From Chryseobacterium sp. SN22 (lineage in GTDB: Bacteria > Bacteroidota > Bacteroidia > Flavobacteriales > Weeksellaceae): a DNA stretch of 64,000 nt. The notes below the pieces were generated by a model. That model was not told where the DNA came from. It was given only the letters and a program-made list of their open reading frames with translations, and searched no databases. The position numbers were made by a program, and so were the translations under genes. Shown here piece by piece: positions 1-7,219 of this stretch. The stretch lies in NCBI RefSeq assembly GCF_008329705.1, contig NZ_VTSX01000022.1, positions 1-64,000 of the forward strand, written 5' to 3'. Every line of letters starts with the position of its first letter. Positions within the stretch are counted from its first letter, which is position 1.

Positions 1-745
1 GTTCTTCGTGGTCCTGGTTGATGTAAGAAAGCTCGTGTTCATTGACTTTATGGTGCTTATGCGGTTTCTTGTAGTAAAATACCCAAAGCCCCATCCATAA
101 GAAACCTAAAGCTCCGATGATGATAAAGGCCCACTCCCAGCCCATCGCTTTGGCAATAAACGGAATGGTAACGGGAGCTGCCAGAGCACCTACCGTGGCG
201 CCTGCATTCCAGATGCTGGTGGAAAAAGCGCGGTCTTTTTTAGGGAAATATTCCGCCGTGGTCTTGATGGCTGCCGGAAAGTTCCCCGCTTCCCCGATGG
301 CCAGTACAAAACGGGCAAAGACAAATAAGGTAACGCTGGTGCTGATGATGGCTGAGGTATCGGACACCTTTGCAATCAGCTCCTTCGATCCGTGAAAGCC
401 GGCCAGCCAGTTTCCGGTGAGGATCCCCGAGGTGGCAATCCCGCAGAAGGCGTGCAGAACCGCCCCCACCGACCAGATCGCGATGGCCCATAGAAATCCT
501 TTTTTGGTATCCATCCAGTCGACGAATTTCCCGGCGAAAAGCATTCCCACGGCATAGAAAATGGAAAACAAAGCGGTAATGTTTCCGTAATCGCTGTTGT
601 TCCAGTGGAATTCCGGGGCGATGAAATCCTTCCAGGTCAGGGATAACACCTGGCGATCCAGGTAATTGATCGTAGTGGCCATAAACAGCAGCACGCAGAT
701 CGTCCACCGGAAGTTACTCGGTTTAAGAGAGGTAACTGAACTCAT
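1..745 (-). CDS. exuT: Hexuronate MFS permease, ExuT-like (partial, C-terminus beyond window)
   Basis: The frame starts with ATG at 745 and is open to base 1, so about 248 residues are visible and the rest lies outside the window. The protein begins MSSVTSLKPSNFRW, then the first membrane helix and the NYLDRQVLS motif typical of the ACS family of the major facilitator superfamily. Further hydrophobic segments, FARFVLAIGEAGNFPAAIK and the TAEYFPKKDRA loop also match ExuT-type sugar acid importers. It is the last visible gene of the pectin catabolic arm, 238 bases behind the aldolase. Likely role: proton-coupled uptake of galacturonate or glucuronate through the inner membrane. The substrate is inferred from context. 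Confidence 0.85.
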   Translation of the reverse strand, partial: MSSVTSLKPSNFRWTICVLLFMATTINYLDRQVLSLTWKDFIAPEFHWNNSDYGNITALFSIFYAVGMLFAGKFVDWMDTKKGFLWAIAIWSVGAVLHAFCGIATSGILTGNWLAGFHGSKELIAKVSDTSAIISTSVTLFVFARFVLAIGEAGNFPAAIKTTAEYFPKKDRAFSTSIWNAGATVGALAAPVTIPFIAKAMGWEWAFIIIGALGFLWMGLWVFYYKKPHKHHKVNEHELSYINQDHEE

Positions 746-860
746 ACTTCATTTTACAATTTAGTTAATTTTTGTTTTTTTATATTTTTTCTTAACACAA
801 AGGCTGCGAAGATTTCTTCTACTGCTGAGTGTTTTTTAAATGACATGTCTGATAAGATCT

Positions 861-902
861 CATCCTATTCTGTAGAAAGGCGCTCCCTTCGGGATTTTAA
901 AA
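861..902. repeat. Intergenic repeat, copy 1 of a pair with 1681-1722
   Basis: About 42 bases beginning CATCCTAT and ending in TTCGGGA-TTTAAAA, closely matched by 1681-1722. Both copies follow a gene of the catabolic arm, between exuT and eda and between eda and kdgK. I see no coding potential. The rest of 746-983 holds a GC-rich stretch (GCGCCGGGCTTTAGCCCG) that can form a hairpin. Confidence 0.6.
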
Positions 903-983
903 CGAGCAGCAGCGCCGGGCTTTAGCCCGATGTCCTGCGTTCAGGATTCTGCTTTAGCCAACTTCTGTTGATATGACTTCACG

Positions 984-1643
984 TTATTTCAGCTCCTGAA
1001 TGATTTTCAGGACTTTCCGGGTTTCTTTTTCAATGGTCCCGTAATCTTTGGCCTGCATCAGGTCTTTGCTGACGAGCTTGCTGCCCATCCCGACGGCGGA
1101 TACCCCGGCTCTGAACCAGCTTTCGATGCTTTCTACAGTGGTGTCTACGCCACCGGTCGGCATAAATTTAAGGTTTGGGAATACGTCTTTAATGGCGCCC
1201 ATAAACCCAGTTCCCAGGACATTCCCGGGAAATAATTTGATGAAAGTCACGCCCGCCTTTTCAGCGGCGATGATCTCTGTCGACGTCATGCAGCCCGGGC
1301 TGTACAATATATCTTTCGGGATTAAATATTCAGCCACTTCCGGTACAAAACCCGGGCTGATGAAAAAGTCGGCCCCGGCCCTGTCATATGCTTCGGCCTG
1401 CTGAAGGTTTTTGATCGTCCCGATGCCTAAAAGCATCCCGGGCATCTCCGAATTGCGGATTTCCACCATCCTGGTAAAATTCCCCAAAGCTGCCTCGCCC
1501 CGGCTGGTGTATTCCACTGCGCGGATCCCGGCACGGTACAGCGATCTTAAGATATCTAAAGTAACCGACTCCTCCGCATGATAATACAAAGGCAAAACGC
1601 CCTGGCTGATAATGGTGTCGGTTGTTGATTGAATTGTTGTCAT
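984..1643 (-). CDS. eda: KDPG aldolase
   Basis: A 219-residue class I aldolase, normal length for the family. It cleaves 2-keto-3-deoxy-6-phosphogluconate to pyruvate and glyceraldehyde 3-phosphate in the cytoplasm, the last step of galacturonate breakdown. Visible landmarks are Glu44 in AVEYTSRG, GIGTIKN near residue 75, and the Schiff-base lysine Lys136 in GVTFIKLFPG, followed by MPTGGV near 170. The start ATG at 1643 gives an N-terminus of the usual length. It lies downstream of kdgK on the same strand, whose product supplies its substrate, but with a repeat-rich 318-base spacer, so it may have its own promoter. Confidence 0.95.
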   Translation of the reverse strand: MTTIQSTTDTIISQGVLPLYYHAEESVTLDILRSLYRAGIRAVEYTSRGEAALGNFTRMVEIRNSEMPGMLLGIGTIKNLQQAEAYDRAGADFFISPGFVPEVAEYLIPKDILYSPGCMTSTEIIAAEKAGVTFIKLFPGNVLGTGFMGAIKDVFPNLKFMPTGGVDTTVESIESWFRAGVSAVGMGSKLVSKDLMQAKDYGTIEKETRKVLKIIQELK

Positions 1644-1680
1644 TTTAAACTCATTTTTAAATCACGTTTTAATAGGATTG

Positions 1681-1722
1681 CATCCTATCTTTTGAAAAGC
1701 CGTCCTTTCGGGACTTTAAAAA
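1681..1722. repeat. Intergenic repeat, copy 2 of a pair with 861-902
   Basis: Same unit as 861-902: CATCCTAT, a purine-rich centre, then a GTCC-TTTCGGGAC hairpin and TTTAAAA. The small inverted repeat suggests it may act as a hairpin in RNA. Confidence 0.6.
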
Positions 1723-1796
1723 TTTCCAGGGCTTTCTTGAACACGAAGACACACCAAGTTTTTCATTTACTACTAACTGTCTTTAAGGTTCACAAA

Positions 1797-1816
1797 GCTG
1801 CTTCGACAGGCTCAGC
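1797..1816. repeat. Dispersed palindromic repeat (copy A)
   Basis: GCTGCTTCGACAGGCTCAGC, an imperfect palindrome with GCTTCG and CTCAGC arms. The same word is at 3065-3084, and related palindromes occur at 13208, 13297, 24212, 26604 and 31286. Confidence 0.65.
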
Positions 1817-1961
1817 ATAAACTTATGCTTATAAAAGCCACTAAGCTTTCATTATAAATATCCTTTCTCTAAAAAAGTCAGGTTTATTAAGCTAAAAGCC
1901 AATAACCATCCACAGATTGCCAGCCGCCAGAAGCCAGCTGCCAGAAACCAATATCCAGCCG

Positions 1962-2969
1962 TTATCTTTTTATTCTTCCCCCGGAATCTCCGGCCATCAC
2001 TTCCAGGATATCTTCGGCGCTGCTGTAATTGATATCGCCCAGAATCGTATGCTTGATCGCGCAGGCCGCATTGGCAAAATGAAGCGCTTTTTCATCATCA
2101 AAATGCTGCAAACCGTAGATCAGCCCCGCGACGAAGGCATCCCCCGTCCCGATCCGGTCCACCACAGGACTAACTTCCAGAAGTTCCGTTTCAAAATAAT
2201 CTCCGTCAATTAAAGCCCTGCCCCGGGTCTGCTGCGAGCTTGCCGTTACCCCGATCCTTATTTTATCGAAGATTTTATGGATGGAAGGAACCTGCTGTGT
2301 TAATTCCCGGCAGGCCTTAAGGAAGCCTTCTTTGTCAGGTGAAAACTGAGTTCCCAGAATTTCATTGATCTCATTCACCCCGCCGATGAAAACCGTGGAA
2401 TAACCGACCAGCTCCTTCAACACTTCCTTCCCGCTTTTGCCGTATTTCCAGAGGTTGGAACGGTACGCCGGGTCAGCCGTCACCTCGATTCCCATTTCGC
2501 GGGCCTTAAGTAAACCTTCTTTTAAGGTCTTGTAAGCAGATTCGGAGATGCCGGGGCTGATGCCTGTCCAGTGGAAATAACAGCAGTCTTCCACCGCTTT
2601 TTCCCAGTCGGTATTACCGGCTTCGATGTTGGCAAAAGAGCCGTTCAGCCGGTTGTAAGCAATACGGCTCGCGCGGACCGAGGAACCGACTTCCAGAAAA
2701 TACAGTCCCAAAGGATGCTCGTTCTTAGTGATGAAAGAAGGATCAATCCCGAAGCTTTTCACAAAAGCCAAAGCCGATTCCCCCACAAAGTCATCCGAAA
2801 CGCAGCTGACGTGCTTTACCTCGCAACCCATTGTTGCCAGGGAGGCCGCCACGTTAAGCTCCGTGCCGCCGAAGAAAAACTCCATCTCATGGCTCTGCTT
2901 CATCGTCCGGTGCCCGGGCGGTGAAAGACGCATGATGATTTCTCCGAAAGTAAGTATTTTGTTACCCAT
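1962..2969 (-). CDS. kdgK: 2-keto-3-deoxygluconate kinase
   Basis: A 335-residue PfkB-family sugar kinase. It phosphorylates 2-keto-3-deoxygluconate with ATP to give KDPG for the aldolase downstream. The N-terminal ILTFGEIIMRLSPP and FFGGTELNVA mark the substrate-binding face, and the second PfkB signature RIGTGDAFVAG carries the catalytic Asp277. The start ATG at 2969 fits the family N-terminus. Its neighbours supply both its substrate (KduD, uronate isomerase route) and its product consumer (Eda). I assign KDG rather than another keto-sugar from the context and the family-like N-terminus. Confidence 0.93.
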   Translation of the reverse strand: MGNKILTFGEIIMRLSPPGHRTMKQSHEMEFFFGGTELNVAASLATMGCEVKHVSCVSDDFVGESALAFVKSFGIDPSFITKNEHPLGLYFLEVGSSVRASRIAYNRLNGSFANIEAGNTDWEKAVEDCCYFHWTGISPGISESAYKTLKEGLLKAREMGIEVTADPAYRSNLWKYGKSGKEVLKELVGYSTVFIGGVNEINEILGTQFSPDKEGFLKACRELTQQVPSIHKIFDKIRIGVTASSQQTRGRALIDGDYFETELLEVSPVVDRIGTGDAFVAGLIYGLQHFDDEKALHFANAACAIKHTILGDINYSSAEDILEVMAGDSGGRIKR

Positions 2970-3064
2970 AATTTTTATAATGGCTGTTTTTAATAACGGC
3001 TGCTTTTATCTAACGCAAAGCCCGCAAAGTTTTTATGACTGCTAACTGTTTTTAAGTTCGCAAA

Positions 3065-3084
3065 GCTGCTTCGACAGGCTCAGC
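3065..3084. repeat. Dispersed palindromic repeat (copy B)
   Basis: Identical to copy A at 1797-1816; homology extends on the left into CTAACTGT-TTTAAG, giving about 50 matched bases between 1773-1823 and 3041-3091. Confidence 0.65.
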
Positions 3085-3141
3085 ATAAACTGTTTCACTC
3101 AGCTAAGACCGCGAAAGCTTTTACTCAGAATATTTTATTTA

Positions 3142-3271
3142 AACCATTAAGAAACTAATAAGAAGTTTAGAAAAATTAAGAAGAGCTTTGCTTTACGTAA
3201 GCATACTGCTACATAAAATCTCTGATTTTTCCTTTAATCAAATCTTAATACCTTCATTCTTCTTAATGGTT
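3142..3271. repeat. Segment bounded by a 12-base inverted repeat
   Basis: AACCATTAAGAA at 3142-3153 is repeated in inverted form at 3260-3271, about 106 bases apart. The interior is AT-rich with repeated TAAGAAG words and no open frame. It looks like a miniature repeat element, but no target duplication was identified. Confidence 0.45.
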
Positions 3272-3309
3272 CAATTTCTCTTTCTCAGACCTTTTCTATT
3301 TAATTAATT

Positions 3310-4707
3310 TTAAAAATCAAAATAATTCTTCGCGTTGTTATAGCAGATATCGGAAATGATTTTCCCGATGTGTTCCATGTCTTCGGGCAGCTCTCCTTTT
3401 TTGATCTCTTCCCCGAAAAGGTTGCATAAGACCCTTCTGAAATATTCGTGTCTCGGGAAGGAAAGAAAGCTTCTGGAATCCGTCAGCATCCCGACAAAGC
3501 AGCTGATCAGTCCCATGTTGGAAAGGGCGTTCATCTGTTTGATCATTCCATCTTTCTGGTCCAGAAACCACCACCCGGATCCGAACTGTACTTTTCCCTT
3601 AATGCTTCCGTCGTTGAAATTCCCGATCATGGTGGCAAAGATCTCATTGTCGGCAGGGTTCAGGTTATACAGAATCGTTTTGGTAAGTTTATCTTTTCCG
3701 TCTAAGGCATTCAATAATTTGGACAGGGTTTCCGCCTGAACGAAGTCCCCGATGGAATCCCAGCCGGTATCAGGGCCTAAAATCCGGTGCATCCGCTCGT
3801 TGTTGTTCCGAAGGGCTCCCAAATGGAACTGCTGCACCCAGCCGAACCGGTGATACGTTTCGCCCAGGAACAGTAAGATCGCCGTCTTGAACTGGTTTAC
3901 CTGCTTCTCAGCAATGACTTTCCCGGCCAGCTTATCGTTGAAGATGGCATTTACCTCAGCTTCTGAAGCTTCCTCGAAAGAGATATTGTTCAGTCCGTGG
4001 TCACAGAGCCTGCAGCCGTTTTCATGGAAGTATTCAATCCTTTTTAATAGGGCATCGCAAAGCGATTGGTAAGTGTTAACCTCAACACCGGCCGATTCCC
4101 CCAGTTTCGAAATATAGTCCGCAAAGTTGTGGTTCTCAATCAGAATCGCTTTGTCCGGACGGAAAGCTGTGGTCACTTTCACCTTCCAGCCGCTCTCTGA
4201 AAGCTCCCGGTGGTAATTTAAGGTATCCAGAGGATCTTCCGTCGTGCAGAGGGATTTCACATTCATCAGCTCCAGAAGGCCCCTGGTGGATTTTTCCGGG
4301 GTCTGTAGCTGAGCGGTGATGTTTTCGTAGATCTCCGAAGCGTTGCTTTCACTTAAGAGATCATCGATCCCGAAATATCTTTTCAGCTCCAGGTGCGTCC
4401 AGTGGTAAAGCGGGTTTCTTAACGTATAAGGCACCGTCCTGGCCCAGGCTTCGAATTTTTCCTTGTCGGAAGAATCTCCGGTGATGAATTTTTCGCCAAT
4501 GCCCAGGGTCCGCATCGCCCGCCATTTGTAATGGTCGCCCGCGATCCAGACCTTCGAGATATTTTCGAAAACCGTATTCTCGGCCATATCCTTCGGAATC
4601 AAATGGTTGTGGTAATCGATGATCGGCTGCTTCTCAGCATAATTAAAATACAGCTCCTCCGCAAAGGAATTCTGTAATAAAAAACTATCGGTAATAAATG
4701 ATTTCAT
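3310..4707 (-). CDS. uxaC: Uronate isomerase
   Basis: About 465 residues from ATG 4707. A longer frame opens at 4806 but would overlap kduD, and the family N-terminus is MKSFITDSFLLQN, so 4707 is preferred, 16 bases after the kduD stop. UxaC belongs to the amidohydrolase fold and interconverts galacturonate and tagaturonate or glucuronate and fructuronate. The metal-binding YHNHLIPKD motif lies at residues 32-40, and the C-terminal part has LTDSRSFLSFPRHEYFRR. It forms a tight operon with kduI and kduD. The enzymes that follow in the classical route, UxaB and UxaA, are not in this window. Confidence 0.95.
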   Translation of the reverse strand: MKSFITDSFLLQNSFAEELYFNYAEKQPIIDYHNHLIPKDMAENTVFENISKVWIAGDHYKWRAMRTLGIGEKFITGDSSDKEKFEAWARTVPYTLRNPLYHWTHLELKRYFGIDDLLSESNASEIYENITAQLQTPEKSTRGLLELMNVKSLCTTEDPLDTLNYHRELSESGWKVKVTTAFRPDKAILIENHNFADYISKLGESAGVEVNTYQSLCDALLKRIEYFHENGCRLCDHGLNNISFEEASEAEVNAIFNDKLAGKVIAEKQVNQFKTAILLFLGETYHRFGWVQQFHLGALRNNNERMHRILGPDTGWDSIGDFVQAETLSKLLNALDGKDKLTKTILYNLNPADNEIFATMIGNFNDGSIKGKVQFGSGWWFLDQKDGMIKQMNALSNMGLISCFVGMLTDSRSFLSFPRHEYFRRVLCNLFGEEIKKGELPEDMEHIGKIISDICYNNAKNYFDF

Positions 4708-4723
4708 TGGTAAGGGTCTAAGG

Positions 4724-5506
4724 TTATTCATTAGCTGGTTTCCCGATGGTTGCCAGAATTCCGCCGTCAACGTAGATAATTTGCCCGTTGATGAAGCGGC
4801 TGGCATCAGAAGCGAGGAAAATAGCGGTTCCTGCCAGGTCTTCGGGATTGCCCCATCTTCCTTCCGGAGTCCTGCTGATGATAAATTCGTTAAAAGGGTT
4901 TCCGTCTACCCGGATCGGCTCGGTCTGTGAAGTGGCAAAATAGCCAGGGCCGATTCCGTTCACCTGGATGTTGTGTTTCGCCCATTCGGTCGCCAGGTTT
5001 TTGGTCAGCATTTTCAGTCCGCCTTTTGCCGAAGCATAAGCTACCACATTGTCGCGGCCCAGTTCACTCATCATGGAGCAGATGTTGATGATCTTTCCGG
5101 ATTTCCTTCTGATCATGTACTTCCCTACGAGTTTGGACATAATAAAAGGACCGGTAAGATCAACGTCGATTACTTTTCTGAAGTCTTCAATTTCCATATC
5201 GATGGCAGGAACTCTTTTGATGATTCCAGCATTGTTGACCAGGATATCTATTTTCCCGTGGGCCGCTTCCATCAGGGCAACTTTCTGAGCCGCTTCCCGT
5301 TCGTCGGTTACATCAAAAATATAACCGGTTGCCTGATATCCTTTAGAATGATAATATTCCAGTGCTTCCTCTAATTTTGACGGCGTTGTGCTGGTGATTG
5401 CCAGTTCGGCTCCTGCAGCAGCAAGGCCTTCTGCCATAGCCATTCCCAATCCGTGGGTTCCGCCGGTAACAACGGCTGTTTTCCCGGATAAATCGAATAA
5501 ATTCAT
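4724..5506 (-). CDS. kduD: 2-keto-3-deoxygluconate 5-dehydrogenase (SDR family)
   Basis: A 260-residue short-chain dehydrogenase. KduD reduces 2,5-diketo-3-deoxygluconate (DKII) to 2-keto-3-deoxygluconate with NADH in the pathway for unsaturated galacturonate. The nucleotide-binding motif TGGTHGLGMA starts near residue 14, NNAG lies at 91-94, and the catalytic residues are Ser144, Tyr157 and Lys161 (YASAK). The C-terminus DGGILATIG is typical. It starts 7 bases after kduI stops and is followed at once by uxaC, so the three are almost certainly co-transcribed. Confidence 0.93.
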   Translation of the reverse strand: MNLFDLSGKTAVVTGGTHGLGMAMAEGLAAAGAELAITSTTPSKLEEALEYYHSKGYQATGYIFDVTDEREAAQKVALMEAAHGKIDILVNNAGIIKRVPAIDMEIEDFRKVIDVDLTGPFIMSKLVGKYMIRRKSGKIINICSMMSELGRDNVVAYASAKGGLKMLTKNLATEWAKHNIQVNGIGPGYFATSQTEPIRVDGNPFNEFIISRTPEGRWGNPEDLAGTAIFLASDASRFINGQIIYVDGGILATIGKPANE

Positions 5507-5513
5507 GTGAAAA

Positions 5514-6350
5514 TTACTTTAGTTCGTTTGTTTTTACGGCATCCATATCGCCGTAATCCATATTTTCCCCTGCCATTCCCCAGATGAAGGTGTAATTGGA
5601 CGTGCCTACCCCTGAATGGATCGACCATTCGGGAGAAAGGACCGCTTCATTGTTTTTGATAAAGACATGACGGGTTTCCTGAGGCTGGCCCATAAAATGG
5701 CTTACCGTCTGCCCTTCTTCCAGGCCGAAATAGAAATAAGCTTCCATTCTTCTCGTATGGGTGTGCGACGGCATGGTATTCCATACACTTCCTTCGTGCA
5801 GTTCGGTCATGCCCATCTGCAGCTGGCAGGTTTCCAGTACGCTGTTGACGATCAGTTTGTTGATGGTACGTCGGTTGGCATATTTGTTTTCACCCAATTC
5901 TACAATTTCGGCCTCATTTTTTGTAATCTTTTTTGTCGGATAGGGATGGTGTGCCGGTGCCGAATTGAAATAGAAAAGCGTCTGCCCTTCGGATCCATTT
6001 TCGAAAACAACGTCTTTTGCTCCTTTACCTATATACAAAGCTTCTTTGTGATTCAGTTCGAAAATTTCACCGTCTACCGTAATTTTTCCGGCTGCTCCTA
6101 CATTGATGATTCCCAACTCTCTCCGGTCGAGAAAGTGTTCTGCTTTCAGATCATCCGTCGGTTCAAGCTTTAATGCTGTATTTACAGGCATGGCTCCTCC
6201 GACAATCATTCTGTCGTACATGGAATAGGTTACCTTGATCTGATCTTCATTAAATAAATCATCGATCAGGAATTCCCTTCTCAGGTCTTCGGTCGTATAT
6301 TTTTTTACATCTTCCGGATGATGGGCGTAGCGAAACTCTGATTTTGTCAT
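5514..6350 (-). CDS. kduI: 5-keto-4-deoxyuronate isomerase
   Basis: A 278-residue cupin-fold isomerase that converts 5-keto-4-deoxyuronate, made from unsaturated galacturonate, to DKII. The zinc ligands known from the E. coli enzyme are all present at the same numbers: His196 and His198 in PSHTHTRRME, Glu203 and His245 in SIHSG. It is the first gene of the minus-strand catabolic arm, and its 5' region holds a LacI-type operator candidate 49-67 bases upstream. KdgF, encoded at 24362, acts just before it in the pathway. Confidence 0.97.
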   Translation of the reverse strand: MTKSEFRYAHHPEDVKKYTTEDLRREFLIDDLFNEDQIKVTYSMYDRMIVGGAMPVNTALKLEPTDDLKAEHFLDRRELGIINVGAAGKITVDGEIFELNHKEALYIGKGAKDVVFENGSEGQTLFYFNSAPAHHPYPTKKITKNEAEIVELGENKYANRRTINKLIVNSVLETCQLQMGMTELHEGSVWNTMPSHTHTRRMEAYFYFGLEEGQTVSHFMGQPQETRHVFIKNNEAVLSPEWSIHSGVGTSNYTFIWGMAGENMDYGDMDAVKTNELK

Positions 6351-6398
6351 ACTCCTTTACTTTCTTTTTTATGGTCTTTAATAAACCCTGTTTAACAT

Positions 6399-6417
6399 TG
6401 CGTAATCGATTGCATTA
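6399..6417. promoter_or_regulatory. LacI-type operator candidate upstream of kduI
   Basis: TGCGTAATCGATTGCATTA contains the palindromic core AATCGATT and matches the site at 7080-7099 in 11 of 12 core bases. It lies 49-67 bases before the kduI start. A weak -7 box (TATATTTA on the minus strand, 6453-6460) upstream would place the site just downstream of transcription start, where a repressor could block elongation. No LacI gene is in the window. Confidence 0.55.
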
Positions 6418-7024
6418 AATTACACTAAAATGACGTAGAAATACTCTTGGGATAAATATAGAATTATTATTTAATCTGTTAACAATAATTTAATTTAAAT
6501 TTTTAAAACATTGAAATATAAATATTTAAATACAAAAATAAGATTTAAAATTAAAGTAAAGCATAAGTTTAGCCGTTATTTTTTTAACGAAAACAGTATG
6601 CAATTCCAAAATTATGAATGAACAGCAGGAAAATGTAATATTTGATTTTAAATAGGTATTTACTAAAAATAACACCGGATTTCTCTATAACCAACAATAA
6701 AAGATCATGAAATACATGAATTAAGAAATAGAAAGAAATTTCAATAAAAAAGCTGACAAAAATCAGGAAAAGGACCATATTTTCAATTTTAAGTGGTGAT
6801 TTAGGGGATTTTTTCACCCGAAAAACCTAGGCGTTTTAAGGAATTTTTAAGCTTTCATATAAGTTGCCAAAGAAAAACTTCTACTAATCCGAATCATTAA
6901 TCAGTTAAGAATTAAATCCTTTATACAATTAATAATCAATTAATTAATTATTAATTTCGAATTTATATTTTAATTAAATTAATATTAACGGACCTCGAAT
7001 TAATGAAAAAATAATATTTTTTTC

Positions 7025-7054
7025 TTTGCGTATTAAAAAATAATATTAGTTTAG
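7025..7054 (+). promoter_or_regulatory. Promoter candidate for susC
   Basis: TTTG at 7025-7028, 18 bases of spacing, and TAGTTTAG at 7047-7054 resemble the flavobacterial -33/-7 consensus (TTG, about 19 bases, TAnnTTTG) with one mismatch. The operator candidate lies about 25 bases further downstream. Confidence 0.45.
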
Positions 7055-7079
7055 AAGCCAGGATATTTGATATGAAAAG

Positions 7080-7099
7080 TTACGCAATCGATTGCACTC
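7080..7099. promoter_or_regulatory. LacI-type operator candidate upstream of susC
   Basis: TTACGCAATCGATTGCACTC has a perfect 12-base palindrome, GCAATCGATTGC, at 7084-7095. It sits 120 bases before the susC start and just downstream of the promoter candidate, mirroring the site before kduI. Palindromes centred on CG are typical of LacI-family regulators. Confidence 0.6.
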
Positions 7100-7219
7100 C
7101 GGAAAGCGTACTGTTTTTACAAATATTTTGCCACTGAAAACCCAGTAGAATACTTCCAGATCCAACAAAAACAAAGATTGAAAATTTTTCAACCCAAACT
7201 AAAACTATAAGGATACAAA

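Larger units (their letters stand above)
1644..1961. other. Repeat-rich spacer between kdgK and eda
   Basis: No convincing gene. The spacer holds a repeat copy at 1681-1722, a palindromic repeat copy at 1797-1816, and a run of CCAG-containing words near 1920-1955 (GCCAGCCGCCAGAAGCCAGC) of the kind often seen between flavobacterial genes. Bases 1773-1823 match 3041-3091 almost exactly. Confidence 0.6.
2970..3309. other. Repeat-rich spacer between uxaC and kdgK
   Basis: Gene-free. It holds palindromic repeat copy B (3065-3084) and a segment bounded by a 12-base inverted repeat at 3142-3153 and 3260-3271 (AACCATTAAGAA). It could contain a promoter for kdgK. Confidence 0.6.
6351..7219. other. 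Divergent regulatory region between kduI and susC
   Basis: This 869-base AT-rich region separates the cytoplasmic and secreted arms of the pectin locus. It carries operator candidates at 6399-6417 and 7080-7099 and a promoter candidate for susC at 7025-7054. A hydrophobic 77-codon frame at 6584-6817 (minus) looks like chance in AT-rich DNA. The middle 400 bases have no feature I can name, which leaves room for long leaders or a small RNA. Confidence 0.6.

Noticed and set aside
240-707. 155-codon frame on the minus strand near the left edge
   Set aside because: It is out of frame with the MFS permease (1-745), which has clear family motifs over the same bases.
6584-6817. 77-codon hydrophobic frame in the kduI-susC spacer
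   Set aside because: Composed of Phe, Ile, Leu and Lys codons as expected from AT-rich DNA; no family, and it lies in the control region.
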